A stretch of DNA of 39,360 nucleotides from Erysipelotrichaceae bacterium (GCA_021769225.1 JAETTH010000015.1:1-39360); one strand, 5' to 3'; positions 25,442-33,096 are shown, counted from the stretch's first letter. Translations and numbers: made by a program. The notes: generated from the sequence alone by a model not told the origin.

Positions 25442-26149
25442 ATGAGCGTTATTAAAATTCTTATATTATCACTCGTTTCAATTGTAACACTTTTCATTCT
25501 TTCTAAATTAATGGGAAACAAAGAAATGTCCCAATTAAGTATGTTTGACTATATTATTGGAATCACCATTGGTTCTATTGCTGCCGAACTTTCTACAGCA
25601 TTAGAAGATAATTTTATTGAGCCTTTAATAGCCATGATCGTTTACGCTTTAGCTTCTATTATAATTTCAATTTTATCAAATAAATCCATAAAAATTCGCC
25701 GTTTTTTTACTGGTACTTCATTAGTATTACTTGATAATGGAAAATTATACCGAAAAAATTTTGCTAAAGCTAAATTAGATATAAATGAATTTTTAATGCA
25801 ATGTAGAACAAATGGATACTTTCATTTAAGTGACATTCAAACTGCTATCTTAGAAGCTAATGGGAAAATCAGTTTTTTGCCTAAATCTGAAAAAAGACCT
25901 GCTACTCCATCCGATTTTAATCTAACCCCACCTAGTGATAGAGTTTCTGTTGATATTATTGTTGACGGGAAATTACTTAAAAAGAATTTGTATTATACTG
26001 GTAATGATGAGCTTTGGCTACAAAAGCAATTAGTATCACAAAAAGTTGATACTATTGAAGAAATATTTTTAGCTACTTGTGATAGTGAAAACCATTTAAG
26101 TATTTATAAAAAAGAAAATTTAGAAAATTCAGAGGATTTTTTTCAATAA
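25442..26149 (+). CDS. YetF-like DUF421 membrane protein
   Basis: A 235-residue protein with three N-terminal membrane helices (about 5-22, 35-53, 60-80) followed by a cytoplasmic domain. Motif phrases typical of DUF421/YetF are KLMGNKEMSQLSMFDYIIGITIGSIAAE, LDINEFLMQCRTNGYFHLSDIQTAILEANGKISFLPK, and a late VDGKLLKKNLYYTGNDELWL. B. subtilis relatives (YetF, YdfS, YrbG) are sporulation- or germination-linked in some cases, but the function is unclear. Strong AGGGGG ribosome site. It is one of the two clear plus-strand genes, divergent from rlmD. There is no obvious terminator before the tRNA region, and 26150-26290 holds no feature I can name. Confidence 0.88.
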   Translation: MSVIKILILSLVSIVTLFILSKLMGNKEMSQLSMFDYIIGITIGSIAAELSTALEDNFIEPLIAMIVYALASIIISILSNKSIKIRRFFTGTSLVLLDNGKLYRKNFAKAKLDINEFLMQCRTNGYFHLSDIQTAILEANGKISFLPKSEKRPATPSDFNLTPPSDRVSVDIIVDGKLLKKNLYYTGNDELWLQKQLVSQKVDTIEEIFLATCDSENHLSIYKKENLENSEDFFQ

Positions 26150-26298
26150 AACTAATACATTAACCAATATTTTAACTCAATCTTGGAATTATTTGTTTTA
26201 TTGTGTTTTACTTTATCTGTCTTTTATTTAACTCTCTATACTTTCATAATTCTTATCCTTATTAGATTGCTTACTTTTTTAAGCTTTTATTGCCTTAT

Positions 26299-26331
26299 AA
26301 AAAATCGCCACGCCTTATTGGTGCGACGATT
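26299..26331 (-). terminator. Terminator of the tRNA-Leu gene
   Basis: A minus-strand stem of about 12 positions with two wobbles and one mismatch (AATCGTCGCACC / GGCGTGGCGATT) runs into TTTTTT just after the CCA end. Confidence 0.7.
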
Positions 26332-26339
26332 ATATCTAT

Positions 26340-26422
26340 TGGTACCGATGGTGGGACTCGAACCCACATGGTTTCCCGCACGATTTTGAGTCGTGTGCGT
26401 CTGCCAATTCCGCCACATCGGC
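26340..26422 (-). tRNA. tRNA-Leu (anticodon CAA)
   Basis: The minus strand folds as a cloverleaf with a short extra arm. The acceptor stem is GCCGATG / CATCGGT, and the D-arm region is TGGCGGAATTGGCAGAC. The anticodon stem CACGA/TCGTG encloses the loop CTCAAAA, anticodon CAA. The T-arm is GTGGG TTCGAGT CCCAC, and CCA is encoded. The G1-U72 wobble and the GGCGGAATTGGCAGACGC phrase are typical of bacterial tRNA-Leu. It reads UUG codons. Confidence 0.95.
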
Positions 26423-26441
26423 TTATATAAGGTACTTACTT

Positions 26442-26470
26442 ATCTTAGCATATTTATTTGTAATTGTCTA
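26442..26470 (-). promoter_or_regulatory. Promoter of tRNA-Leu
   Basis: Minus-strand TAGACA (26465-26470), 17 nt, TAAGAT (26442-26447) with TG before it, about 20 nt before the mature 5' end. Confidence 0.5.
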
Positions 26471-26479
26471 GCTAATTAC

Positions 26480-26508
26480 TTGCAAATTTTACATTTTTAT
26501 GGTTTAAT
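26480..26508 (+). promoter_or_regulatory. Promoter of the 136-residue orphan gene
   Basis: Plus-strand TTGCAA (26480-26485), 17 nt, TTTAAT (26503-26508) with TG before the -10. It lies back to back with the tRNA promoter. Confidence 0.5.
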
Positions 26509-26564
26509 ATTTTTACTCGCATTATGTTGCCTTACCACCATTTTTACTTTTGGAGGGATATTTA

Positions 26565-26975
26565 ATGATTGCACAAGAAATTGGCACTGTTCCTTTTCAA
26601 AGTATTCCTGCTTTGGAAAAAGCACTAGGAGATAATCTATCTCCTAACTTTGAGCAAGTAAAAAGTCTCTTAGGGCAAGATATTATGAACCGGATGGTTT
26701 ATGTGTCTGGCCACTATCAACGTATTACTGATACGTTGGCAGTAAAATTCTTTTGTCAAACCTATGACAATCTGTGTATCGATGCGGCAGAAACGATTCT
26801 TCGTTTGTTCGAGATTTTCCCTTTGGAAACTCGTTCCAAAGTTGTTATCATTTTAGATGATAACAAAATGCCTCTTCAGGTATATGGTAAGTCATATGTG
26901 TTTAACAATAAGAGTTTTGTTGTGGAAATCTTTAGTGATGATAAGAATCTTCATATTCGGTTTCACATGATTTAA
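26565..26975 (+). CDS. Orphan cytoplasmic protein of 136 residues
   Basis: I start at the ATG at 26565, since TGGAGGGATATTT gives an ideal ribosome site; an earlier in-frame TTG (26550) lies inside that site. The protein is mixed alpha/beta, with a helical first half (EIGTVPFQSIPALEKAL, QDIMNRMVYVSGHY) and a beta-rich second half (KVVIILDDNKMPLQVYGKSY, SFVVEIFSDDKNLHIRF). No signal or membrane segment. I do not recognise a family. Codons such as CGT, ACG, GCG and TTG are more common than in the neighbours, so the base composition is higher in G+C, suggesting acquisition. It is flanked by its own promoter and a strong terminator, next to a tRNA gene, a common landing site for islands. Confidence 0.7.
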   Translation: MIAQEIGTVPFQSIPALEKALGDNLSPNFEQVKSLLGQDIMNRMVYVSGHYQRITDTLAVKFFCQTYDNLCIDAAETILRLFEIFPLETRSKVVIILDDNKMPLQVYGKSYVFNNKSFVVEIFSDDKNLHIRFHMI

Positions 26976-26987
26976 ATTCTAAATAGA

Positions 26988-27020
26988 AACAGCCTCTAGG
27001 TAAGGAGAGGCTGTTTTTTT
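26988..27020 (+). terminator. Terminator of the orphan gene, shared with deoB end
   Basis: A perfect 10-bp G/C-containing stem (AACAGCCTCT / AGAGGCTGTT) with an 8-nt loop is followed by TTTTT on the plus strand. The deoB stop (27019-27021) abuts the tail, so the hairpin probably serves both converging genes. Confidence 0.9.
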
Positions 27021-28191
27021 ATATGATTTCTTTTTGAAAACTTTCACCTTCTAATTTTTCAATTCCAAAGGTTTCTAGTATGGTAGCAGAAATATCTGCA
27101 TATGTTTTTCTAGTTCCTAAGTTTATATTTTCTTTTAATTGTTCTCCATATACTAGGATTGGAATGTATTCTCTTGAGTGATCTGTACTTGGCGTGTATG
27201 GATCATTTCCATGGTCTGCTGTTACAATAAGGACATCTTCCTCTTTCATATTTTGCATGATTTCTGGTAGTTTTGAATCAAAGTATTCTAATGCATTTTT
27301 GTATCCTTGTAGATCATTTCTGTGTCCATATAACATGTCAAAGTCTACTAAATTTGTGAAGATTAATCCTTTGCTATCTTTTTGTATTTCTTGAATCGTT
27401 TTTTCAATTCCATCTGCATTTCCTTGTGTATGGATTGCTTTTGTGATTCCTCTTCCACTAAATAGATCTTCTATTTTTCCAATTGTAATGACATCTTTGC
27501 CATTTTCTTTTAGTTTATCTAGCATAGTTGTTCCAAATTTGTCAGATTCAAAATCTTTTCGGTTATAGGTTCGTGTGAAATTATCTTTGTTATCTCCAAT
27601 AAATGGTCTTGCAATGACTGTTCCAATATTGTATTCTGGCTTGTTTAACATTTCTCTTGCTATTTTACATATTTGATATAGTTTATCAACTGATATGATA
27701 TTTTCATGTGCTGCTATTTGGAATACACTATCTGCTGATGTATAGATAATTGGATATCCTGTTTTTATATGTTCTTCTCCATATTGTTTTAATAATTCTG
27801 TTCCTGAACCTACGCCATTATAGATTGTTTTTTCAATTCCTGTTTTTTGACAGAATTCTTGTAGCATATTTTCTGGAAAGCCATTGGGATAAGTTGAAAA
27901 TGGTTTTCGATTGATATAGCCAGAAATCTCCCAATGCCCTACTGGACTGTTCTTTCCAGCTGACATTTCTTCTGCTTTTCCATAGCATCCTTTTATTTGT
28001 TCTTTTTTGTTTGGAATTTGTATTCCATCAATATTAAATAGTCCCAAGGATACTAAATTAGGTATATTTAAATCTGAATTTTCATAGATGTGTTTTAGTG
28101 TATTACTTCCCTCATCTTTATATTCTTTACTATCTGGAAGTTCTCCTACACCAAATCCATCTAATACAATGATTATAAATCTTTGAATCAT
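27019..28191 (-). CDS. deoB: Phosphopentomutase
   Basis: A 390-residue alkaline-phosphatase-superfamily enzyme that interconverts ribose/deoxyribose 1- and 5-phosphates in nucleoside salvage. It has IIVLDGFGVGELPDS (Asp11 metal ligand), the GHWEISG region, NLVDFDMLYGHR, VTADHGNDPYTPSTDHSREY (metal-binding Asp/His set) and the family end. The loop before GHWE reads GKNSPVGHWE, where most DeoB have GKDTxTGHWE, so Ser takes the place of the likely phospho-acceptor Thr and Asn that of Asp. Its ATG overlaps by 4 nt (ATGA) the stop of the large coiled-coil gene, so the pair is translationally coupled. Confidence 0.92.
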   Translation of the reverse strand: MIQRFIIIVLDGFGVGELPDSKEYKDEGSNTLKHIYENSDLNIPNLVSLGLFNIDGIQIPNKKEQIKGCYGKAEEMSAGKNSPVGHWEISGYINRKPFSTYPNGFPENMLQEFCQKTGIEKTIYNGVGSGTELLKQYGEEHIKTGYPIIYTSADSVFQIAAHENIISVDKLYQICKIAREMLNKPEYNIGTVIARPFIGDNKDNFTRTYNRKDFESDKFGTTMLDKLKENGKDVITIGKIEDLFSGRGITKAIHTQGNADGIEKTIQEIQKDSKGLIFTNLVDFDMLYGHRNDLQGYKNALEYFDSKLPEIMQNMKEEDVLIVTADHGNDPYTPSTDHSREYIPILVYGEQLKENINLGTRKTYADISATILETFGIEKLEGESFQKEII

Positions 28192-30476
28192 TTCTTTTCC
28201 TTTCTTTCTACCTGATATTCTATTACCTCTATGTTTCTAATTTTAGAGTCTTGGCTAATTCTAAATTTTGTCGTAGCTATTTGTTTTAAATTAAATTCTT
28301 TTAAATTTACTAAAATCTGAGTAGATAAATCCATCCCTAGAGGAAGGGTTTTATTTTGGTTATCATAAAACATAATATTGGTATAGAATAACATTGGCAT
28401 ATTTTCTTTTAAGTTTAATTTGTATAAGATATAGTTATTTTCCTCTTCTTTAACATGTTCACATACTTCGCTTTGTGGTTCAATACTAAAAATTTCATAG
28501 TTGTCTTGATTTAATTTTTGTTGTTCTGATATTAATTTATATGCTTTTACGGAGTATGGTATTTCTATTTTGTCATAATTTTCATCTAATAAATAAAGAA
28601 GATTTTTTAAAGTTTCTTTATATTCTTTAACTGTTGTCTTTTTTGAGATTTGTAATATCTTAAATTTATTTTTTTCAATTTCTCTGTGTTTTTGATTTTT
28701 AATAGTTTTTAGGGTAGTAACTCCTGCTATACTATTTCCAAAAATATCAATATCTTGTTCTAGTTCTCCTTGCTTTTCTAACTCTTGTTTTAATATTTTT
28801 AAGTCTTCTTTTAAAAGCTCATTATTTTCTAGATGCTTAAACGCTTCTACTCCTATTTCTTGAAAAATATATGCTGCATCACAAGCATAGTTAGATAAAA
28901 GATTTCTCTGTTGTTCGTCTACTTTTTTCCCTAGTTCTTCTATATCATCTTCATATTCAAATACTTTTTCAATTTTATGAGTAACTTTTTCTTCTTGTTT
29001 CTTTTCCTCTCCTTGATTTAAAGAAAGGACATTATCTTTATTGGTATATTTCCAGAATTCAAAAATACTTTTTTTATGACTATCAATTTCTTCTAAATAT
29101 TGATTTGCATTTTCTACTTTCCTTGTCATATTTTCAATCTTGTTTTCTAATGCTATTTTATCTAAGTTAATGTTTTTTATCTTTTGCTCTTTTTCGTCTC
29201 TTACTTTTGATAAATCAATTAGGTCTTCAATTGTTACTACCTTGTTATTCTTTAATTCAAACTTTGGAATCTCATATTCTTCTTTCTCTGGTTCTTCCTC
29301 TAATCCTTGTTGTTTAACAAGTTCTTTTACAAGCTCTTCTTTTTGTTTTACTTTATTTTCTTTTTTGGACTTTAAGAAATATCGAATCCTTCCAAAGAAA
29401 GTTCTTTTACACTCTAAAAAGGTTACTATTTGTTTTTCCTTTTTTAAATATTCTTGTAATTTTTCCTCTGAAATATTCTGTAATCTTTCTAAGTTTTTTT
29501 CTTCTTTTATAATTTGATTTTCAATTTTTTCGATTACTTTTTCTTGTTTTTTATATTGTTGCTCTATATATTCTGAAATATTTTGATAAGTTATTTTTTT
29601 TGTTCCATCATAAAATTCTAAACTTCCTTTTGGTCCAATTTGAGGAATAAAATGATACTCTTTTGGAAGCTCTGTTTGCATAATAAAAAGAGCTTTTATT
29701 AGTTTATAGAATTCTTTTGCCTCTTTTGCTGTTTTTAGTCCAATTTTATAGCTACTTGTAATTTTATCATATACCTTTGTTGTTCCTACAATTTGAATTG
29801 TCATATTTTCTTTTTTATCATATACTTCATAGATTGTTGGCCATTCTCCTGTAAAAAGCCATAAATAATTTTCTATCTCTCCTAATTCAGATTTTTTTAA
29901 ATATTTTCCTGAATATTCTGCATCTGCAATTGGAATGAATAGTTTCGTATCTTTTTTCTCTAATTTCTTTTTTAATAAATAGAATAAAGGAGCATATTGG
30001 CTATCTTTCATTGGTACTAGCATAAAATACTTATCTTTACTATCAGAATAATAAATTTGCCATAAATAACTACCTTCATAACGAATTTCAAAAGGAATCT
30101 CTTTTTCTAACTCTTTTTGAATTTGTTCTATTTGTTCTATTTCTTCTATTTCAACTTTATTTAACATTTCCAAAAATTCAGCATGTTTTTGAATTCCTTC
30201 TTCTGTCTCTGGCATAAAAAATTCATAGATAGGACTTGCCTTTTCATAACGTTCTTTCATAGAAGTAATGCGATCTGTTGGTGAGAGTAAGATTTGTATT
30301 TCTTTTGCATTTACATAACGATAAATACGATATTTAGTTTCATCATATCCTCTTTGTGGTTTATATCCTATATTTTCATATTCTTTTATATTATCTGGAA
30401 TATTCTCAAAGTCAAGTCCAATATATTTTAATTTATTTGCTAATTCTTTTACTGACTCTTTTGTAATTTTAGGCAT
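28188..30476 (-). CDS. Large coiled-coil protein coupled to deoB, function unknown
   Basis: A 762-residue cytoplasmic protein. The start at 30476 follows an ideal AGGAGG seven nt upstream; the frame continues upstream but without a good site. The first 310 residues are mixed alpha/beta (PKITKESVKELANKLKYIGL, YLWLFTGEWPTIYEVYDKKE). A central region (about 320-560) is Glu/Lys-rich coiled coil with a basic patch (GRIRYFLKSKKE), and the last 200 residues are again mixed. No membrane segment, Walker motif, nuclease motif or repeat is evident. I do not recognise it. It is transcribed from 30507-30512 and its stop overlaps deoB, so a link to nucleoside metabolism is possible but only by context. Confidence 0.75.
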   Translation of the reverse strand: MPKITKESVKELANKLKYIGLDFENIPDNIKEYENIGYKPQRGYDETKYRIYRYVNAKEIQILLSPTDRITSMKERYEKASPIYEFFMPETEEGIQKHAEFLEMLNKVEIEEIEQIEQIQKELEKEIPFEIRYEGSYLWQIYYSDSKDKYFMLVPMKDSQYAPLFYLLKKKLEKKDTKLFIPIADAEYSGKYLKKSELGEIENYLWLFTGEWPTIYEVYDKKENMTIQIVGTTKVYDKITSSYKIGLKTAKEAKEFYKLIKALFIMQTELPKEYHFIPQIGPKGSLEFYDGTKKITYQNISEYIEQQYKKQEKVIEKIENQIIKEEKNLERLQNISEEKLQEYLKKEKQIVTFLECKRTFFGRIRYFLKSKKENKVKQKEELVKELVKQQGLEEEPEKEEYEIPKFELKNNKVVTIEDLIDLSKVRDEKEQKIKNINLDKIALENKIENMTRKVENANQYLEEIDSHKKSIFEFWKYTNKDNVLSLNQGEEKKQEEKVTHKIEKVFEYEDDIEELGKKVDEQQRNLLSNYACDAAYIFQEIGVEAFKHLENNELLKEDLKILKQELEKQGELEQDIDIFGNSIAGVTTLKTIKNQKHREIEKNKFKILQISKKTTVKEYKETLKNLLYLLDENYDKIEIPYSVKAYKLISEQQKLNQDNYEIFSIEPQSEVCEHVKEEENNYILYKLNLKENMPMLFYTNIMFYDNQNKTLPLGMDLSTQILVNLKEFNLKQIATTKFRISQDSKIRNIEVIEYQVERKEKK

Positions 30477-30506
30477 TCTTTTTCCTCCTAATTTCTTTTC
30501 GGTATA

Positions 30507-30512
30507 AGTATA
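30507..30512 (-). promoter_or_regulatory. Extended -10 promoter of the coiled-coil-deoB operon
   Basis: Minus-strand TGGTATACT, with a -35 region not clear, about 30 nt before the ATG at 30476. Confidence 0.5.
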
Positions 30513-30588
30513 CCACAAATGAAAAAAGAAGAAAAGAAATTGTTTTGTTTTTACCTTCTTTTTCTTTCTTCCTTTTTCAACATTTTTT

Positions 30589-32071
30589 TTATGATTCTAA
30601 TATGATTTTTTTAGTTGCAATTTTATTTGTAAATGTAGTATCATGCTCTACAAAAAGCATGGTTGGCTTGTATTTTAAAATTGTCTCTTCTAATTGAAGT
30701 CTTGATGGAATATCTACAAAATTTAGGGATTCATCCCAAAGATAAAGATGAGCTGATTGTGTTATACTTTTAGCAAGATAAATTTTCTTTTTTTGCCCTT
30801 GACTTAAATTTTGCATTGGCTGTAAAAATTCTTTATTACTTACTTCTAATTTAGAAAGCATTGCTTTAAAAATAGCCTCATCTATTTTAAAATCTTTTGC
30901 AAAATCAGAAAGGGATCCATTTAAAGCATCTGTTAATTGTGGTACATAGGAAATGATTAATTGATTTCCTTTTTTGAATTCTCCTTGATAAGAGATTTCT
31001 TCTCCTAAAATTAGTTTTAAAATACTTGATTTTCCGCTTCCATTTTTTCCAATAATAGCAATTCTATCACCCTGGTTTATTTCTAAATTTAGGTTTTTAC
31101 ATACCATTTTATCTTGAAGAAAATACTAACTTGATTTAGAAAAATAAGTGTCTTTTTTTCATATTCTAGTGGTTTTATAGTAAGGGAATCTTCTTTTTCT
31201 ATTTCTTTTAATAGACCTGATTTTTCTTCTATTTTTCTTTCTTTTCTTTTTTCTAATACCTTTACCTGTTTCATTATTTTAGCAGACTTATGCCCAATAT
31301 ATCCATTATCTGATCTTAGACCTGAATTATATGTTCCATATTTTGTTTTTTCTACTTGGTTTGACCATCCTGTTTTTTCTTTACTTGCATTATCTAGTTT
31401 TTTAATTTCGTCTTGCAGCTTCTCATTTTGTTTCATTTCAAAATGATTTTGTCTATCTCTATTTTCTTTCCATATAGAGTAATTTCTTTGAATCAATTCA
31501 ATTTTGTGTTTATTAATTGCTAAGACGTGATCGATTACTTTATCTAGTAATTCTCTATCATGTGAGATTAAAATAAAACCTTTTTTCTTACTTAGATACT
31601 CTGCAATTGTTTTTCTTGCTTCATAGTCTAGATGATTGGTTGGCTCATCCATTAGTAAAAAATGGTTTTCTTTTGCAAAAAGGAAACTAAGTAATACTTT
31701 TACTTGTTCTCCACCACTTAATGTATAAAAAGGACGGTATAGAATTTCAGTATTTGCTTTTAATAAGTTTAATTCTTTCATTATTTTCCATCCTTCTAAG
31801 TGTGGATCTATCTGTTGTAATATCTCAAGTGTCATTTTTTCTTTTTCTTTTATTTCAAATGGAAAATATTCAAATTCTACTCCTTTACTAATTGTGCCTT
31901 GATATTGATACTCTTCTAATAATAGTTTAAAAAAGTTGTTTTCCCTTTTCCATTTCTTCCAGTTAATCTTAATTTCCAATCTGTATCTAATACCAAATTA
32001 ACATCTTTGAAAATTGGATAGATTCGCCCAGGATATTGAAATGTTAAATTACTAATTTGTATTTTTGACAT
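30589..32071 (-). pseudogene. ABC-F ribosome-protection protein (Lsa/Vga-like), two -1 frameshifts
   Basis: The reading frame from the ATG at 32071 (AAAGGAGA site) begins SKIQISNLTFQYPG and DTDWKLRLTGRNGKGKTTFL, the first Walker A of an ABC-F protein, then stops after a few codons. A -1 step restores KLLLEEYQYQG. The middle frame holds the first signature TLSGGEQ, Walker B LLMDEPTNHLD and the linker. A second -1 change near 31115-31128 is needed to reach the second domain (GKNGSGKSS, NLSQGQKKK, LYLWDESLNFVD). Restored length is about 494 residues, as for Lsa proteins, which eject lincosamide, streptogramin A and pleuromutilin drugs from ribosomes. No ribosome site supports separate proteins. 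Confidence 0.85.
31928..31934 (-). other. Slippery heptamer T TTT TTA at the first ABC-F frameshift
   Basis: In the frame of the ATG at 32071 the minus strand reads ACT TTT TTA AAC, then TAT TAT TAG. A -1 slip on T TTT TTA gives AAA CTA TTA TTA GAA, which is the expected ABC-F sequence. This is a known -1 slippery form, but loss of one base in a homopolymer gives the same result. Confidence 0.4.
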
Positions 32072-32099
32072 AATTTTTCATCTCCTTTTAACTCAAAAT

Positions 32100-32136
32100 G
32101 CACAAATACTAATCAAAATACGATTAATATTTGTGC
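32100..32136 (-). promoter_or_regulatory. Hairpin 2 of the ABC-F leader, next to the ribosome site
   Basis: A long stem with one mismatch (GCACAAATA-TAATC and its complement) lies about 15 nt before the AAAGGAGA site. The tail after it is only TTTT, so it is more likely a structural or translational control element, or a weak terminator. Confidence 0.5.
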
Positions 32137-32140
32137 ATCC

Positions 32141-32186
32141 TAAAAATACTATAAAGTCTTTTACTTCAAATTTCTTTATACTATCT
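32141..32186 (-). promoter_or_regulatory. Hairpin 1 of the ABC-F leader, terminator-like
   Basis: Minus-strand TATAAAG and CTTTATA (extended by three pairs past one mismatch) with a 17-nt loop, followed by TTTTT. It fits an attenuator that would stop transcription before the gene unless antibiotics stall ribosomes upstream. Confidence 0.45.
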
Positions 32187-32255
32187 TTTACACTTAAAAC
32201 AACGCTAAAATAAATCGCTATTTTTCATAGCATTTGTTCTTGTTTTTAATTTGTG

Positions 32256-32276
32256 TTATATAGATAGTATTCTCAT
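32256..32276 (-). CDS. Leader peptide MRILSI of the ABC-F gene
   Basis: A six-codon frame with a good ribosome site (AAAGGAAG six nt before ATG) lies about 25 nt past the predicted transcript start and about 185 nt before the ABC-F gene. Short leader peptides followed by terminator-like hairpins control many antibiotic-induced ABC-F and Erm genes. The match in layout is clear; the peptide sequence itself is not one I can match. Confidence 0.55.
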   Translation of the reverse strand: MRILSI

Positions 32277-32307
32277 GTTAGACTTCCTTTCTCATTTTTC
32301 TAGATTT

Positions 32308-32336
32308 ATTGTAGCATATTCTTTTTAGAAAAACAA
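32308..32336 (-). promoter_or_regulatory. Promoter of the ABC-F gene
   Basis: Minus-strand TTGTTT (32331-32336), 17 nt, TACAAT (32308-32313), giving a leader of about 230 nt before the ABC-F ATG. Confidence 0.65.
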
Positions 32337-32340
32337 TCTT

Positions 32341-32835
32341 TTACGGAATTAGAGTTATTTCCTTATTTGACAGATGTATTTCTTTATCCATTTCATGCTT
32401 GCCAAATCTTTCTACAATGAAAGAACAAATATCTTTTGTGTCTCTTTGTTCTGACATTAATTTCAGAACATTTAGATTCATCGTATCTAACAATTTTTTC
32501 ATGCTATTTTGATTGTTCTTTAATCCAGTTAACTCTTGTCTAGTTTCTTCTTTGAACTCTGACAAATCTTCTTTCATATCTTTTACTTCTTCTTTTAGTC
32601 CAGTTAACTCTTGTCTAGTTTCTTCCTTGAATTCAGTTAACTCTTGTCTAGTTTCTTCCTTGAATTCAGTTAACTCTCGTCTAGTTTCTTCCTTGAATTC
32701 AGTTAACTCTTGCCTAGTCTCTTCTTTGAACTCTGACAAATCTTCTTTCATATCTTTTACTTCTTCTTTTAATTCTTTTTGTCCATTTTCTAAGGAATTT
32801 AAACTTCCTAGAATTTTATTTAGAATTTCTTCCAT
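32341..32835 (-). CDS. Coiled-coil protein with hendecad tandem repeats
   Basis: A 164-residue, highly charged helical protein. Residues about 20-115 are one long coiled coil made from the 11-residue unit TEFKEETRQEL, four near-identical copies in tandem, flanked by two copies of KEEVKDMKEDLSEFKEETRQ. The C-terminal 45 residues (MNLNVLKLMSEQRDTKDICS) are not repeated. Eleven-residue periodicity suits a right-handed coiled coil. No membrane anchor or signal peptide is seen. Phage and clostridial chromosomes carry similar DUF-type coiled-coil genes of unknown role. AAAGGAGG site and promoter (32891-32919) are strong. It ends directly upstream of the ABC-F promoter. Confidence 0.75.
   Translation of the reverse strand: MEEILNKILGSLNSLENGQKELKEEVKDMKEDLSEFKEETRQELTEFKEETRRELTEFKEETRQELTEFKEETRQELTGLKEEVKDMKEDLSEFKEETRQELTGLKNNQNSMKKLLDTMNLNVLKLMSEQRDTKDICSFIVERFGKHEMDKEIHLSNKEITLIP
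32602..32733 (-). repeat. 33-bp tandem repeats inside the coiled-coil gene
   Basis: Copies of a 33-bp unit start at 32602, 32635, 32668 and 32701 (plus strand AGTTAACTCTTGTCTAGTTT and on), nearly identical in DNA, not just protein. A further partial copy starts at 32527, and the flanking block near 32551-32598 recurs at 32725-32772. The high DNA identity implies recent expansion by slippage or unequal recombination. Confidence 0.85.
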
Positions 32836-32890
32836 TTCTTTTCCTCCTTTCTATCATTCTTAAAGTTGTTCTTTTGATTATCTTGTTTGT

Positions 32891-32919
32891 ATTTTAATTT
32901 ATTTTTGCTTAAATGTCAA
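32891..32919 (-). promoter_or_regulatory. Promoter of the coiled-coil repeat gene
   Basis: Minus-strand TTGACA (32914-32919), 17 nt, TAAAAT (32891-32896), about 55 nt before the ATG. Confidence 0.6.
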
Positions 32920-33002
32920 TATATATTTTTCATTGTTATGGGAAAAAATAGGAATTAAAATATTTTAGAATAAAACTTTTGAATAAAATTATCCGAGAAT
33001 AA

Positions 33003-33059
33003 AAAAATAAGATGATCTAAAAAACACTTTATTGTTTTATAGTTTATCATCTTATTTTT
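33003..33059 (-). terminator. Terminator of thrS
   Basis: A perfect 14-bp outer stem (AAAAATAAGATGAT and its complement) with a further inner helix makes a long hairpin with a T-run on either side, just past the thrS stop. Confidence 0.8.
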
Positions 33060-33096
33060 CTTTTTTCAACAAAAATCGTATCCTATATTTCGACAA

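Noticed and set aside
30545..30586. Ten-codon frame (MLKKEERKRR) between the ABC-F end and the coiled-coil gene
   Set aside because: Low-complexity purine-rich DNA with no good ribosome site; no reason to treat it as a gene.
31089..31979. The two halves of the ABC-F gene as separate intact ABC proteins
   Set aside because: The internal starts (a TTG at 31979 and an ATG at 31107) lack ribosome sites and lie within conserved domain sequence; joining the frames restores a normal ABC-F protein.
32602..32733. Repeats as a CRISPR array
   Set aside because: The 33-bp units are directly adjacent with no spacers, keep the reading frame and encode a coiled coil; no cas gene is present.
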